Source: Asparagopsis taxiformis (taxonomy: Eukaryota > Rhodophyta > Florideophyceae > Bonnemaisoniales > Bonnemaisoniaceae). Taken from it: a stretch of DNA of 19,359 bases. The translations under genes were made by a program, and so were the position numbers. The DNA lies in assembly GCA_030407315.1 (NCBI GenBank), contig JALQPE010001426.1, positions 1 to 19,359 on the forward strand, given 5' to 3'. The stretch's first letter is position 1. Every line of letters begins with the position of its first letter. The notes beneath the pieces are model-generated. The model worked only from the letters and a program-made list of their open reading frames with translations, made no database searches and was not told where the DNA came from. Of the stretch, positions 1 to 10,764 are shown one piece after another.

Positions 1-64
1 ACCCCAACCCCAACCCCAACCCCAACCCCAACCCCAACCCAACCCCAACCCCAACCCCAACCCC
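1..64. repeat. Left macronuclear telomere, C4A2 repeats
   Basis: Ten consecutive CCCCAA-type units run from the first base to the CCCC at 61-64. One unit is short by a C (CCCAA at 38-42). The C-rich strand reads 5'->3' inward, as expected for the left end of a linear chromosome. C4A2 is the telomere unit of Tetrahymena and other oligohymenophorean ciliates. The complementary repeat at the other end shows the window is a whole chromosome rather than an internal slice. Confidence 0.97.
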
Positions 65-315
65 TTGGTGTACCTGAAAGCCAGGACGATTCTGTCCTCG
101 TACTGACTGATAGAGCATTTGATGTCTTTGACTTCATCTTCTACCAATTCTGACTCTATAGGTTTGTTGGAATCATCGCAACCTTGGCAGTCCCAGGCTT
201 TAAAGTCCTCAAGTTCTTCACGGCCAACCATCAGTGAATTGGCAAGGCAAATTTGATCATCTAAGGGGATGGATGCCACCAGGGAGACACCCAGGATCAG
301 AATAATGGTCTGCAT
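65..315 (-). CDS. Secreted lipase (class 3)-like protein, N-terminal fragment cut by the telomere
   Basis: An open frame starts at the ATG at 315-313 and runs leftward without a stop into the telomere. The first ~16 residues (MQTIILILGVSLVAS) are a clear signal peptide. About 45 residues in there is a W-x-C-x-x-C pattern, and near residue 80 comes RIVLAFRYTK. This resembles the start of secreted class 3 (alpha/beta-hydrolase) lipases, where a W-x-C-x-x-C segment precedes the IVVAFRGT strand. The nucleophile elbow (GxSxG), Asp and His would lie beyond the break, so no active enzyme can be made from this copy. Reading on, the telomere itself stays open as alternating Gly-Leu codons. The family call rests on a short stretch; the truncation is directly visible. 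Confidence 0.5.
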
Positions 316-1285
316 GAGTATTTAATTATAGTAAGTAGAATTCATACTGTTTGAAGTCCCTCATTATCTTGCATTGGATTGACAATAAATGGACAGCCCT
401 TACCGGTTTCTCTGTTTGCTGTTAAAGTTTATTGTATTATTGTAACAGCGTTGATTATGATGATTTCCGAGAACTATAGAAAGCGAAGTTTGAGCATATT
501 GGTTTTCTTATTAAATATAATACTACTGGGGTGCAGAGTGGCCGGAGGGAGGCCAGGAAGGTGCCTGGGGCCTTAGGTGCGTTTTTGACTTTTGGGAAGG
601 GAGGGGAAGAAAGTGCTTTTTTCGGTAGGCGACGGTCAGTAAACACATGCAAGATATACTGAAAATGTAATCAATGGGACGAAGGAGCAGCACAGGCAGG
701 AATGAGGCTATAATTCAGCACTAGGGCCAGAGTGTAAAAAGGGACTGGTGAATCTAGACTAATTATACTAATACAGAAAATAATAGACCTATAGATACAT
801 GGACTATCAACGACTTTTTTTTTGAGATAATCGAGAATTTTCTTTAAATGAGTGAAACTACGCATGAAAATAGTAAGGAATGGTGGCGGTTATTGGTGTT
901 TTGGACCTCTGAGTTGGGCTGAGAAGTTAAGGAAATTTGGACCCTATCTCACGATCTAGAGGTGATAAATGACAATTTCAAAGGCCAGTGGGTACAATAA
1001 AAAAAATTTGCGTCATTCCTGGGGGTTAAATCGGGTCTGAGACGTCTAGAAGTACCCTAAAAAGTTAAGGCCCACCTCAAAAAAAAAAGTTAAAGGACAA
1101 AACCGCCAGGAACGCGTTTTTAGGGGCCATAATGAAATTATGAGCTCTGGAGAAATTTGGAAAAAAAAGTTGTCAAAAGTCGTTTTTAGGTGTTTTTGGG
1201 TGGTTTTGGGTTTAGGTGTGAAAAGTGTCGAAAAAGTGTTTTGAGGTCATTTTGACCATTTTTAGGTTTGGTGTCGAAAGTGACT

Positions 1286-1666
1286 TGTGCTCTCTATATC
1301 TCTTTTCATCAATCATTCAAGTCTAACCATTGAGGATCAGTCATTCACTACGTTCATGTGTTGATAAGCAGGTTGTCTTCCTTCAATTCTTACTTGATTT
1401 CATAGTCATTTTCGACCATTCAATTCAAAGGACGAAAATAATCAGAATCGAGTAATTTCAAAAAAATGCATAAAAATCGGTCTCTGCGAACTTTTTCCTG
1501 AGCATTCCTCGAACCTATTTCTTGAGACAATGCCTTAGAATCATCTGAGGTTTCAAAATCGTATGTGCAAGTCCACTTTGCAAGAAAAGTGGGTTTTTTC
1601 AGTCTCTATTGTTGCTTGATTTTTGAATTTTTGAATTTAACTCGACCCATGTGCTCTCTATATCTC
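1286..1666. repeat. Pair of 17-nt direct repeats
   Basis: TGTGCTCTCTATATCTC occurs at 1286-1302 and again, exactly, at 1650-1666. The flanks do not obviously match. It may be the remnant of a diverged duplication or a shared regulatory element. Confidence 0.6.
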
Positions 1667-1813
1667 GATTAATTAGACCGGTTCAACTGAAAGGTGTCCA
1701 AACAATATTTAAAAGAGGTCCAAAGAAATTATATCACTGTGATCTCGATCTTGTTCACGTATACTTTCCCAGCACAATTGCTAGAAAAACTTCATGGAAG
1801 TCAAGTTTTCTCT

Positions 1814-1830
1814 ATTCGCCGTAGGCGAAT
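1814..1830. promoter_or_regulatory. Short perfect hairpin upstream of the CHAT gene
   Basis: ATTCGCC-GTA-GGCGAAT is a 7-bp perfect inverted repeat with a 3-nt spacer, 42 nt before the CHAT gene ATG. It could be a protein-binding site or a 5' UTR hairpin. No function is known to me, and a 7-bp palindrome can arise by chance. Confidence 0.35.
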
Positions 1831-1872
1831 CTCAAAATAACTCTTTGAGAAAATTATGATCAAAGTTAACAA

Positions 1873-4800
1873 ATGTCTCAATCAATATTATTTAATTTCG
1901 TCAAGAAACAAACATGCCCGAATTATTCGCTAGTTAAGATTGAATGTAATAATATAAGACCCATGGGATACAAAAAGGGGAAGCAGCAGAGACTGGTCAA
2001 CGTCTGCTTCTATATACAGCTCGACGACATGGCCGAATATGTGAACGAGACATACACGATCGAAGTGCAGAGCGAGCTGGTCACCAGGGAAGATCTGGAG
2101 AAACCCTATAGGCAATTCAGATAAGACTTCGGGATTTTCAATGAAACTAGCATGTTTTACACCGATGAGGACTTCCAAAAACTCCCAGTGACCAAGGACT
2201 TCTCAATTCCCTACACGACTCTAGTCAACGAGTACAATGGAGAGCTCTATATCATTGTGCAGTCCTACATTTAAACCGTCAAAGAGAACCTCGAAGAAGA
2301 AATCCAGATCCTCAGGGACCAGGTCGACAAACTCACCTCCAAAATCAGTGAGCTCCCCGAAAAAGAGGAAATCGAGATGCTACGTCGGAACTCTATGCCC
2401 GTCATGAAAAATACTCTATCAACTTTCAATAGGACCGCCATCGAAACCGAACTCGATATCGCTGTGCTCTTCAGCGAACCCATATTCGAGGAGAAGAAGA
2501 ATAAACCTGCCAAGCAACCAGTCGATTTCCGTTCTGAAATAGAGCGTCTCAATGCAGCCATAAAGGTATGATGGAGTAGTATACAGCTCGCACCTCAGTC
2601 TCAGATTAAATTTAAATGCTAGCGGGCAACCCTCTAGAACCTGAAGTACCTTATCAGGCATCTTAAACCCAAAATCCTGCATATTATCTCGCATGGAGCC
2701 AGGGATGGTTCCCTTGAGTTTGAGGATGACTCTCTGATGAATATTGGATACCTCCGCATTGTTTCAACAGCTGACATCAAGGATGCTCTACATGACCTTC
2801 AGGACCAGTTACCTGATATTGTGTTCGTGAACACTTGCTACTCGATGAATGTAGGTAAGGCATTCTATGAACTTGGAGTCAAGAATGTCATAACCATCGA
2901 TGCTGCTGACAGCATTGAAGATGAGGCTGCTCAGATATTCAGTGAGCACTTCTACCGTAACCTGTTCAAGGGGGAGGAAATAGGGAGTGCATTTGACTCA
3001 GCTCAGAAGGAAGTGGAACTGAAGCATAACAGTCATGGCTGTTGCTGCAACCATAGCTCGCAATAATAACACAAACCCAACTGTCAGTGGCTGAAGATCA
3101 AGAATGAAATAGGCAGGGAAAATGCTCATCGACTGTTCCACATTCCCTCAGCTAGCTGTACATGCCCCCTTCGAAATTACAATAGGCATAAACTGACATG
3201 CAGCTGGGCAATGGAAGCCCTCATGAACATCAATGCTAACTTCCAGTTCTACGTTGAGGGAACCAATGAGAGACGAAAGCCCAGGAAGCCTGAGATCCTG
3301 TAACACACTTTCTACCAGAATTAGTTGATTGTGTGCTGCTGCTTCAGTCCTGGAAAGGTTCCTCATAGTGAATCTCATAAGTTCAGGCACCTTCATGACA
3401 AGTAGAACCCTCGGGCACTCTATGAGGTGATGCTGGGGTGCAACCTCGAGATCATTGATGACACTGCTCACTAGCTACTGGAGGTCAGTGAGTTCATGCC
3501 TAAAGACTTCTATGGTCGTCAGGAAGAACTGTTCCATTTCCTAAAGAAACTGAGAGCCTTCCATCACCAGACAACATACATCCTCTATGGACTGTCAGGA
3601 GTAGGAAGGTCAGCATTTGCCATCAAGGCAGCCACTTACTCCATCCAAAGGAGACTCTGCGAACTGTTCTTCTACATTGACCTGTATGACATCAAAGATA
3701 GGAGCATGTTCAGGTTCAGTTTCAACGAGGCCACCAAACTCAAGTTCGATGGCAAGACCATCACACCCAGCGTCAAGGAAAGGAAGATGATCATCATATT
3801 CGACAACTCAGATGAATTCTTCGTCCATTAGAAAATCGGTTTCTATGAAGAAATTAACACCCTTAAAAGCTAGTTACCCAAGAGTAAGATCATTGTGGTG
3901 ATGAAGAAGGAAACACAGGCCAGTTTCGATTCAGCCAGACTGCACTCTTAGATGTTCGAATTACCTCCCCTGAACTCCACAGCTGCTGCTCAGATGTTCT
4001 TCTTCAAAATGAAGCATCAGCTACAGATGTCAGTGGAGTATAACAGTGTGTTCAGGTTAGTGCACGAGAAGGCATAGGCTAAGACCCCTAAGGTCATTGA
4101 GAGTATCTGCCACTCCTTTGCGGATAGGAAACTGGGATCAGTGAGTCTGGATTAACTAGAGGAGAAAATCCGCATGATAGGCAAGGGTGACAATGCAGTG
4201 TATGATCTGATCAGTTCCAATTTGGAAGCACTAAGGAAGAAGTCGGAGTAATCCTATGAGATGCTCATCTTCATTTCCCAGTTTTCTGATGGGTTCACCT
4301 TATAGGACTTCAACATCTTCAGTGCCACTGATAGGGAGGAATCCCTCCTGCAGATCCCCATTAAGCTGAACTGGAGGAGGAACTTTGCCCTGTTATTTGA
4401 GAGGGTGCAATAGAAACCACAAACTCAGTAGTTGATCAAGTTGGTGCTGTCGAGGGACCTGTCCTCCCCCAGCCCCTTCTCATCTAATGATCTTAGTAGC
4501 AGCCATAACTCTAATAAGTCTCCTTCCCGGATATCTGACAACGATTCCGATACTGATGAGGTGTCATAGATTCCCAAGGGTGAGAGTTACTTCCTGGAGC
4601 AGGTCAATGGCCGGTTCATAGTTAAGAGGTTCATCAGGGATTTCCTATGGAAGAAGTACAGCTATGACACCAACCACAGGATGAAATTCCTGAATGTGTC
4701 AGTGATGAGCATCTACATGGAGAACATCCTGGAAATGCTGGTCAAGAACAGATCAGTGCATGAGGAACTCATCTCCTACAGCTATACGGGAGTGGCAGGG

Positions 4801-7592
4801 GTGTACAGTTTCGAGACCAACTTCTCATCCAACTATAAAGTCAGTCTGACCCAGAGTGCTCGGTTCGCCCATGAAATCGAGAAGGAGATCGAGAAGATCC
4901 TCAACCAGAACAGGGCTCTGCAGCAGAAGATCAAGAACAAAGACCCAACATTGTTCCTGGGTCACCATAAACAGGATCTGCTGAATATCTATGAGTACCC
5001 ATGGGAGCATGTTTATGAGTATCTGCTGAAGAAGGGGGATTCCTCCCATAAGATATTCGTGACTTGCTTGTAGAACCTGTTACTGGCCATCCCTACTGCC
5101 CTGCACATCGGGAAGGTGGAGACATCCCTCCTGCACTATGTCATCCACAAGTCCCTGCATTTACTGAAGACATTCCGGAACCGATCAGTGTTGGCCAGGA
5201 ACATTAAGATATACATCAAGGTCAGTCTGATGAGTGTTGACTGCGAACTGACAGAGGAGAAACCCAGTCACAACGAAATAAGCAACATATTCGAGGAAAT
5301 TGAGAGTACTTTATCAAACCTGAGTCCCTCGATGAGACACTCCGAAGCCAGGTTCGAGAGTAGCAAGGACTTCTAACAGTTGATTGATTACATCCGGTAT
5401 GAAAGGAGGTATGTCCAGCTGTACATGGACTACTTGGAGGTGAGCAGGGAAACCAAGGACACCAAGGCCTGCCTAGAGAAGTTCAAATAGGCCATGGAGT
5501 TCGACTGGGGAGACTGCGAACAGACCCTCTTCGCCAAGAAGGATCTGCTACTGTGTCTGATTTACCTGCAGATAGCTCGGAACAAAGACAACAAGTTCAT
5601 GTTCGCCACCCAGAAGGCCAAGACCCATTACAAGGAGTTCATCATGGAAGCCATAGAGGGAGCCATTGACAGGTTCTCATCTCGGAAACTGGTCAAGTTG
5701 GAACTCAGGGCCAAGATCCTCCAGGTCCAAATCGAATGGGAACTCAACAAAACTGACAAGTTCAAGTTCAAAACACTCAATGCTAGGGGGTACACCCTTG
5801 AGGAGTCCAGAAGCCTCCTAGAACACTGCGAAGAAATATTCAACAAACCAGAGAACAAACTGAGGGGGACTACAGAGTTCGATGAACAGATCAAAGTCAT
5901 GACCAAGGAAATCAGTGAGAAGCTATGGGAAGTATCCAAGAACACCATCATATTCATGCGGGCAGTACCCATCTGGAGGGAGGAGAACGGGACATGCTAG
6001 CCCATAGTTCAGAACCTAGTCAGGAAAAAGAACAACTTCAGGAGTTAAATGGAGGATATCATGAAGAGTAAGGTGCAACTCAGGAAAGAACAACTCAGGA
6101 AGGAACACCTACCCACATTCTCAAATACCGAGTTCAAAGACCCCATCCTCAAGACACTCATCAGCGAAAAGAGGGAAAGGAGAGGGTCATCAGAAATATC
6201 GGAGATAGACATATCAGCCAAGTTCGAGATACTTACACGGAAGAAACTGCAGACAGAACTCAGAACAGGGTGCTCAATCATGATCATCAGCACCGATGTC
6301 AGAGTGTCAGGAGCAGAAACTGAACTCATCTTCGAGGGAGGACTCATGAACGAGGAAAGTGTGGTTGTGGACCAGGACTTCATCAGTGAGTTTGACTTCT
6401 CAAGGGTGCGGATCCTCATAGTGGCTGGGGTCAATGCCTTCCATTTTGGGGAGAAGTTGAGGTAGTTGATGAGGGATCCTCCTGTGATTGTGGATATTAC
6501 CGAGAAGGCAGTGAAGACTATCCGATTGACTGACTCGGATGACGACTTCGAGTAATTCTTTAAGAGCCGAGAGACTAAGCGGCAAGGCATAATGGAGTAT
6601 ACTAAGGAGTTCATAAGAAGGGTGAAGAGTGAGAGGATATCCCACATTGACCAGGTAGTCAAGACACACTAATATGCCAGGAACAGACTGTTCGAGGTAT
6701 CCTTATAGAATCTGAGTGTGGATATTCGATGTCCTCGTGACAGGAAGACCATCAGCATTGAGTTCAAGACAGGCAGTTATAAGAACTTGTCACCCGGGTA
6801 CGAGGGTAACCACAACCTGCAACTGCTGATGAAGGAGGGTACCTTCATCCTCAGAAGGTGGAAATAACTCAACTTAGCACTCTAATACCTGAACAAGAAG
6901 AACGAACAAAATTAGCCTGCCTATATCAACATATATGGGGAGAGGTCCAGTGGGAAGACCCACTTCCTGGAAGAAATGGGGAAGGTGCTGGTGGAAAGGG
7001 AATTCTATAACTATGGGGTATTCTTCATTCGGGGAGCCCTGGTGGCCAAGAACTATGAAAGTGACATCGAGAGGTACATCATGAAGGAGAGTGAGAAGGC
7101 CAAACTACCCACATTGGAGTACTTCATGCAGTCATCCTACAACAACCTAATACTCATCATCGACGATTTCCACATGATCAAACCCAAACCCAACAATGCT
7201 AGGTACAAACTGTTCATGAAGAAACTCACCAACAGGAAAATCAACCTGGTCATCGCCACCAACGAAGCCAAAGTCAAAGAAGAAATACTGCCCTCATTGA
7301 AGTGTATCAAGATCAAGAAACTAAGCGAACAGGAAGGGGTACTATCCATATTCAACCTGGTCGATTATAATGATAGAAAGTATGTCTCCATACTCACCCA
7401 AATGCTCAAACTCTGGAGATCCGCAAATACTCACTCAAAGATCTACTCAGCATCAACAAGGATCAGATAATCCTCGATTGCGGAATCAGCTCAATGGTCG
7501 AGCCCTCCCTACCCGAAAAAATTGAATTCAAGAAGATGCGCTCAGAACTACCACAAAACAGTATTCAGACAACCGTCATCGAATAATTGTGA
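1873..7592 (+). CDS. Tandem CHAT protease / STAND NTPase giant protein (~1,899 aa)
   Basis: One frame is open from the ATG at 1873 to about 7400 when TAA/TAG are read as Glu, with one 21-nt intron (2566-2586). Module 1: a CHAT-like caspase-fold domain (about residues 205-365) with ISHGA (His267) and NTCYS (Cys315), the catalytic dyad. A Cys/His-rich stretch follows (about 383-436). Then a STAND-type NTPase has YGRQEEL, GLSGVGRS (residues 566-573, Arg572 where Lys is usual) and IIIFDNSDE (Asp637). About 700 largely helical residues follow, possibly TPR-like. Module 2: a CHAT-like segment whose His and Cys positions are Thr1467 and Val1513, then an NTPase with an intact Walker A GERSSGKT (Lys1688) and Walker B LIIDDF (Asp1757). 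The last ~60 residues are in a frame one base off; a missing A near 7408-7410 would join them and end at the TGA at 7590-7592. CHAT and STAND proteins act in signalling and programmed proteolysis elsewhere; the substrate here is unknown. Confidence 0.85.
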
Positions 7593-7671
7593 TTTGTATG
7601 TTCCTGTTAACTCTGCAAATTGCTAGCACTGAAGGACAACCCAAACCCAATATAAAATCAGTGATGCTGGA

Positions 7672-9488
7672 TCAGCACACTTCTTCATCCATTTTCTACT
7701 TGTTCTCTAGCGAATCATTAGTCTATGCAGATTTGACCATAGGCTTGGAGAATCCTTAACCAGACAGAGATATCGACATGTGTTTCTTTTCTTCTTCAGT
7801 GAGTTCCCTATCCTGGATTCCGAATTTACAGTTGGAATGATTGAGCATGTCATCTGCTTCGTGGAAGTGACAGTGTATTAGGTACTCTTGATAGGTAGCT
7901 GGGTCAATGTCGGGCAGTTTGGATTTGAGTACTTAAATGAGGGTGGCATTGGTCTGGTCAATCATCTTTCTAAGTGTTCTAGGTTTGATTAGAGTCTTCT
8001 CCAGAATACAGAATTTGTTCTCCAGCACTTTTTTGAATGCTTGGTATGTTGTATGGACCTTCCTTTCCCGGATGAGTGATTTCTCTAAGTAGTGTACGAA
8101 GTTGATGGAGTATTCGAGTACTGTTTTCTCGAATATTTGGTAGGGGTGATCTAGTTGATGGTTGGAGTGTCCGCACCAATGCACAGAGTGTTCATCGATG
8201 GACATGTCGATCACGTACTCAACATAGTCCTTGAGGACCTGTTCATAGAGTCCTATATCTTTTCTGAAATAGTCTTCTACTCCATAGTTGTCTGTGAGTT
8301 CCTCGTCCATGAACTGTGCTTTGAGGACCATTTCGAACTCCCGCATTTCCAGTCTGTTCCTGACGCATCTATGTTATTTTCCTTATGTACATCTGGCTAC
8401 TCTACAGTCCCTAGAGGGTCTCATCAGATTCAGTCAGCAATGCCCTGTTCTGGTAGATGGTCAGCAGATAATAGTAAACAGCATGGTTCTAGGAGTGATG
8501 ATGCTTCATAGATTAGTGCCACATGGTCATCGCAGTCCGCCATAGGCTCATGTCTGGGTGACTGGACAGTTGATCCTTCAACACTTGGGCACATAGACTG
8601 TTATAGGCTGTGAAAATATGGCTGAACTTTTCCTGCAATTAAGACCAAGCATACCTATAAAGCCAGCAGGAAGTTTCTGAACATGCTGTACCGGAGAGTA
8701 AATTCGATGAAACGGGACAGGCTATCATGAAACGAACTCAGGTACACATCCACGGTCTCGATGAAATTATCCACCAAAGCCAGTAACAGCACCACTGTAT
8801 TCTGCAGGAAGCACCCCTCTATCATTATCTCCCGGAAATTCAGGGCTGTGGTGGCATATGGGGCCATCCTGACCTATCGAATCTTGGCTGTGTTCTTCGA
8901 CGATGCCCCATTGAAGAAGGCTGCTTCTGTTTCGAAGGATGCCTATACAAAATTGTGAAGGTCCTCAAAGCACTAATCCAGGAAGGGATCTTCCTCTCCG
9001 AACGATTTGTGGGCAAGGAAGAATTGGAAGGGGCTATTGCAGAACATTGCCTGACCACTCTTTTTGCTTCGAGGCATTGGCAACTCTGGATCCCTGAGAG
9101 ATCCCTCAAGGGACTCAATGATGTCCGAAACTGACTCTACGAACTGGAGTTCTTGCTGCAGGAGGGTGATTATTGATTTTAATGTTAAATGGTGATTCCT
9201 GAACATATCGTAGTTGAGACTTGCCATGTGTGCCTACTCTATCCGCATGTACTCCGAATCGCCATAGAATGACAGGTACACAGATCGGTTCGTGAAGTTC
9301 AGGTAGGATGCAAAGAAGTGTCGAATCGCAGCAGCATTGGCCAATGCACAGTTTTAGAGAGGAGTATTCTTCAGTGCCTGGTTGAGGATTGATAAATCAT
9401 CGACATCGAGGAACTGAGTGATGGTGGTGCTGATGCGAGCAGGGAGGAGTAGAAACTTCTTGCATGATTATTGTTTTTCTTATTCCAT
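7672..9488 (-). CDS. Unrecognised 590-aa protein
   Basis: This is a leftward gene with its ATG at 9488-9486 and TGA at 7674-7672. TAA/TAG are read as Glu and two 22-nt GT...AG introns are removed (8633-8654 and 8369-8390). The remaining 1,773 nt are an exact multiple of three. The protein looks helical and soluble with no signal peptide or membrane segment. Near the N-terminus, a leucine-rich patch containing TTITQFLDVDDLSIL (about residues 20-35) is vaguely F-box-like, but I would not name it on that. The middle has many Phe/Leu/His residues (MTMWHESMKHHH region) and the C-terminus is acidic. It converges on the CHAT gene with 79 bp between the stop codons and heads a run of four leftward genes. 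No family was recognised; the gene structure is well supported. Confidence 0.8.
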
Positions 9489-9612
9489 TGAATTAATATT
9501 AAATTAGCAGGGGGCCAGTTTAAACTGAGCACCAAAGGTATGCTGGAAAGGACAGAATCACAAAGTTCGAATATAGACAGATAGAACACACGAATTTAGA
9601 AGCAAGGGACAC

Positions 9613-10023
9613 TCATCTGAAGGTGGACTCAGTGGACCTGTCTATCTCCAGGGACATATATCGGGTGCTGTCTTTCATCCTCTCCTTCAAGTTACGAAAG
9701 GAAGAATTGTTGAGTCTTTTGGATGATGTAAAGTAGCTCCAGCCTGCTTTTGATGACTGATCTTTGAAATCACTCTCCAGTTCATCCCTCATTCTGGTGA
9801 GGTCACCCTTGTTTGCCTTGAACAGCTAACTTAGCTTTCTTTCTTCCCTTCGCTTATCTCTGGCTTTGTGGATGTATAATTCTTTCATTTTGAGCGGGTT
9901 TAACTTCTTGAAGGCGAGGACAGGGACGAACTACTCTTCCTTGGGCAGAACTGTGATCACTTTGGGCAGTATGAACTGGTTATGCAGGGTTGATGGTTTC
10001 CTCCTGAGAGTGGAGTGATTCAT
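9613..10023 (-). CDS. Small basic protein, 136 aa, unknown
   Basis: The frame runs from the ATG at 10023-10021 to the TGA at 9615-9613, with two in-frame TAG codons read as Glu and no intron. The N-terminal third contains hydrophobic and Pro residues (QFILPKVITVLP). The centre is a charged helical stretch (HKARDKRREERKLSE). The C-terminus is Ser/Thr-rich. There is no signal peptide or membrane segment. It lies 124 bp downstream of the 590-aa gene's start and 69 bp below the next leftward gene. I do not recognise a family; it could be a nucleic-acid-associated or structural protein, but that is only composition. Confidence 0.65.
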
Positions 10024-10092
10024 TGGAAGTAATATTTATTATTCAATTACCGATAAGAAACATGAACATTCAGAATTCTCAGCAAGTAACTA

Positions 10093-10698
10093 TCAGACAT
10101 CCAGAACAGTCTTTTCTGTTGCATTTAGCATATCTCCCAGCACATCTTCTGCCGGGATGGCTCCATGGTGCTCCAGGAAACTCCTGAACCCATTTTAATT
10201 GAGGGTCATATCGAATACCTCTTTGCGGTAAGTGTGAACTGTCTACTCTGAGTCACCCTCAGTGAACTGAATATCTGTTTTGGGAAATCGGATTTCTAAT
10301 CTCAAGTCGAATGGGAACTTGGCATGGATGCCCTCGCTGGCTCTCTGCAACTTGGTGACCAAATTGACCATATAGAATTGGCAGTCTTGGTGGTTCAATT
10401 TAGAGTATTTGAGCATGCATTTCCTGAAGTTGGCATGGAAGGGGTGGTAACTGTTGTAGTAGTAGATCACTGCCGGTTTATTAGAGTTGGTGATGGTGGT
10501 GTTGACCTGGTCCTCATTCTCATACTCAGTCAAGTAGGCGGTGCTTGTATACTCCGCATTTTTAGATGTGATGCTATTGGCGTAGAGGTAACCCAGGAAT
10601 ACACCGGATCCCAGACTGAGGAGGGTCTTGGACTTCCAGCCTAGGACTGCCCCTGTGCCCCCACCCATAGCCTTCAGAAACTATTGATTGGAGAACAT
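10093..10698 (-). CDS. Membrane-anchored, possibly thioredoxin-fold protein, 201 aa
   Basis: The start is the ATG at 10698-10696, chosen because a TAG (Glu) lies between it and the next Met and the frame stays open; the stop is the TGA at 10095-10093. There is no intron. Residues about 23-42 (LLSLGSGVFLGYLYANSI) form a single hydrophobic segment after a Gly-rich start, so this is an N-terminal signal anchor. The following domain contains AVIYYYNSYHPFHANFRKC and then FYMVNLVT. A beta strand, loop with Cys and second strand in this order recall a thioredoxin-like fold, but there is no CxxC redox motif and the resemblance is weak. The C-terminal ~45 residues are acidic. It sits between the kinase and the small basic gene on the same strand. 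Confidence 0.65.
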
Positions 10699-10764
10699 TC
10701 TCTTGATAATCAAGTTAAGTTTAGTTTAGTTAAGTTTAGATTTTGAAGGTTAGAGATATCACAG

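Larger units (their letters stand above)
316..1872. other. Gene-poor subtelomeric region
   Basis: With TGA as the only stop, I find no long open frame on either strand, and the short frames look non-coding. The DNA is visibly A/T-richer than the genes, with A and T runs (for example near 1078-1090 and 1160-1170) and T/G-rich stretches at 1180-1270. It must include the upstream regions of the divergent lipase fragment (starting at 315) and the CHAT gene (starting at 1873). At about 1.55 kb it is several times longer than any other intergenic gap here, so it may hold an origin, a decayed gene or another subtelomeric element. I cannot identify one. Confidence 0.6.

Noticed and set aside
1..64. 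CRISPR-like tandem repeats
   Set aside because: The uniform 6-nt units at a chromosome end, mirrored at the other end, are telomeres; there are no spacers.
379..865. Small open frames in the left gap as genes
   Set aside because: Most end in TGA soon after the standard stop, and their composition (Ser/Pro/Leu-rich, no recognisable motif) looks non-coding.
7397..7435. A 35-nt intron as the cause of the CHAT frame change
   Set aside because: GT...AG with the right length modulo 3 exists, but it is much longer than the other introns here and would remove plausible coding sequence. A single missing A explains it more simply.
1873..7470. Many short separate genes under the standard code
   Set aside because: The breaks are all TAA/TAG in one continuing frame, and domains (CHAT, NTPase) span them. 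They are one gene with reassigned codons.
8155..8545. Rightward open frames inside the 590-aa gene
   Set aside because: They are antisense shadows. The leftward gene has consistent frame, introns and codon style.
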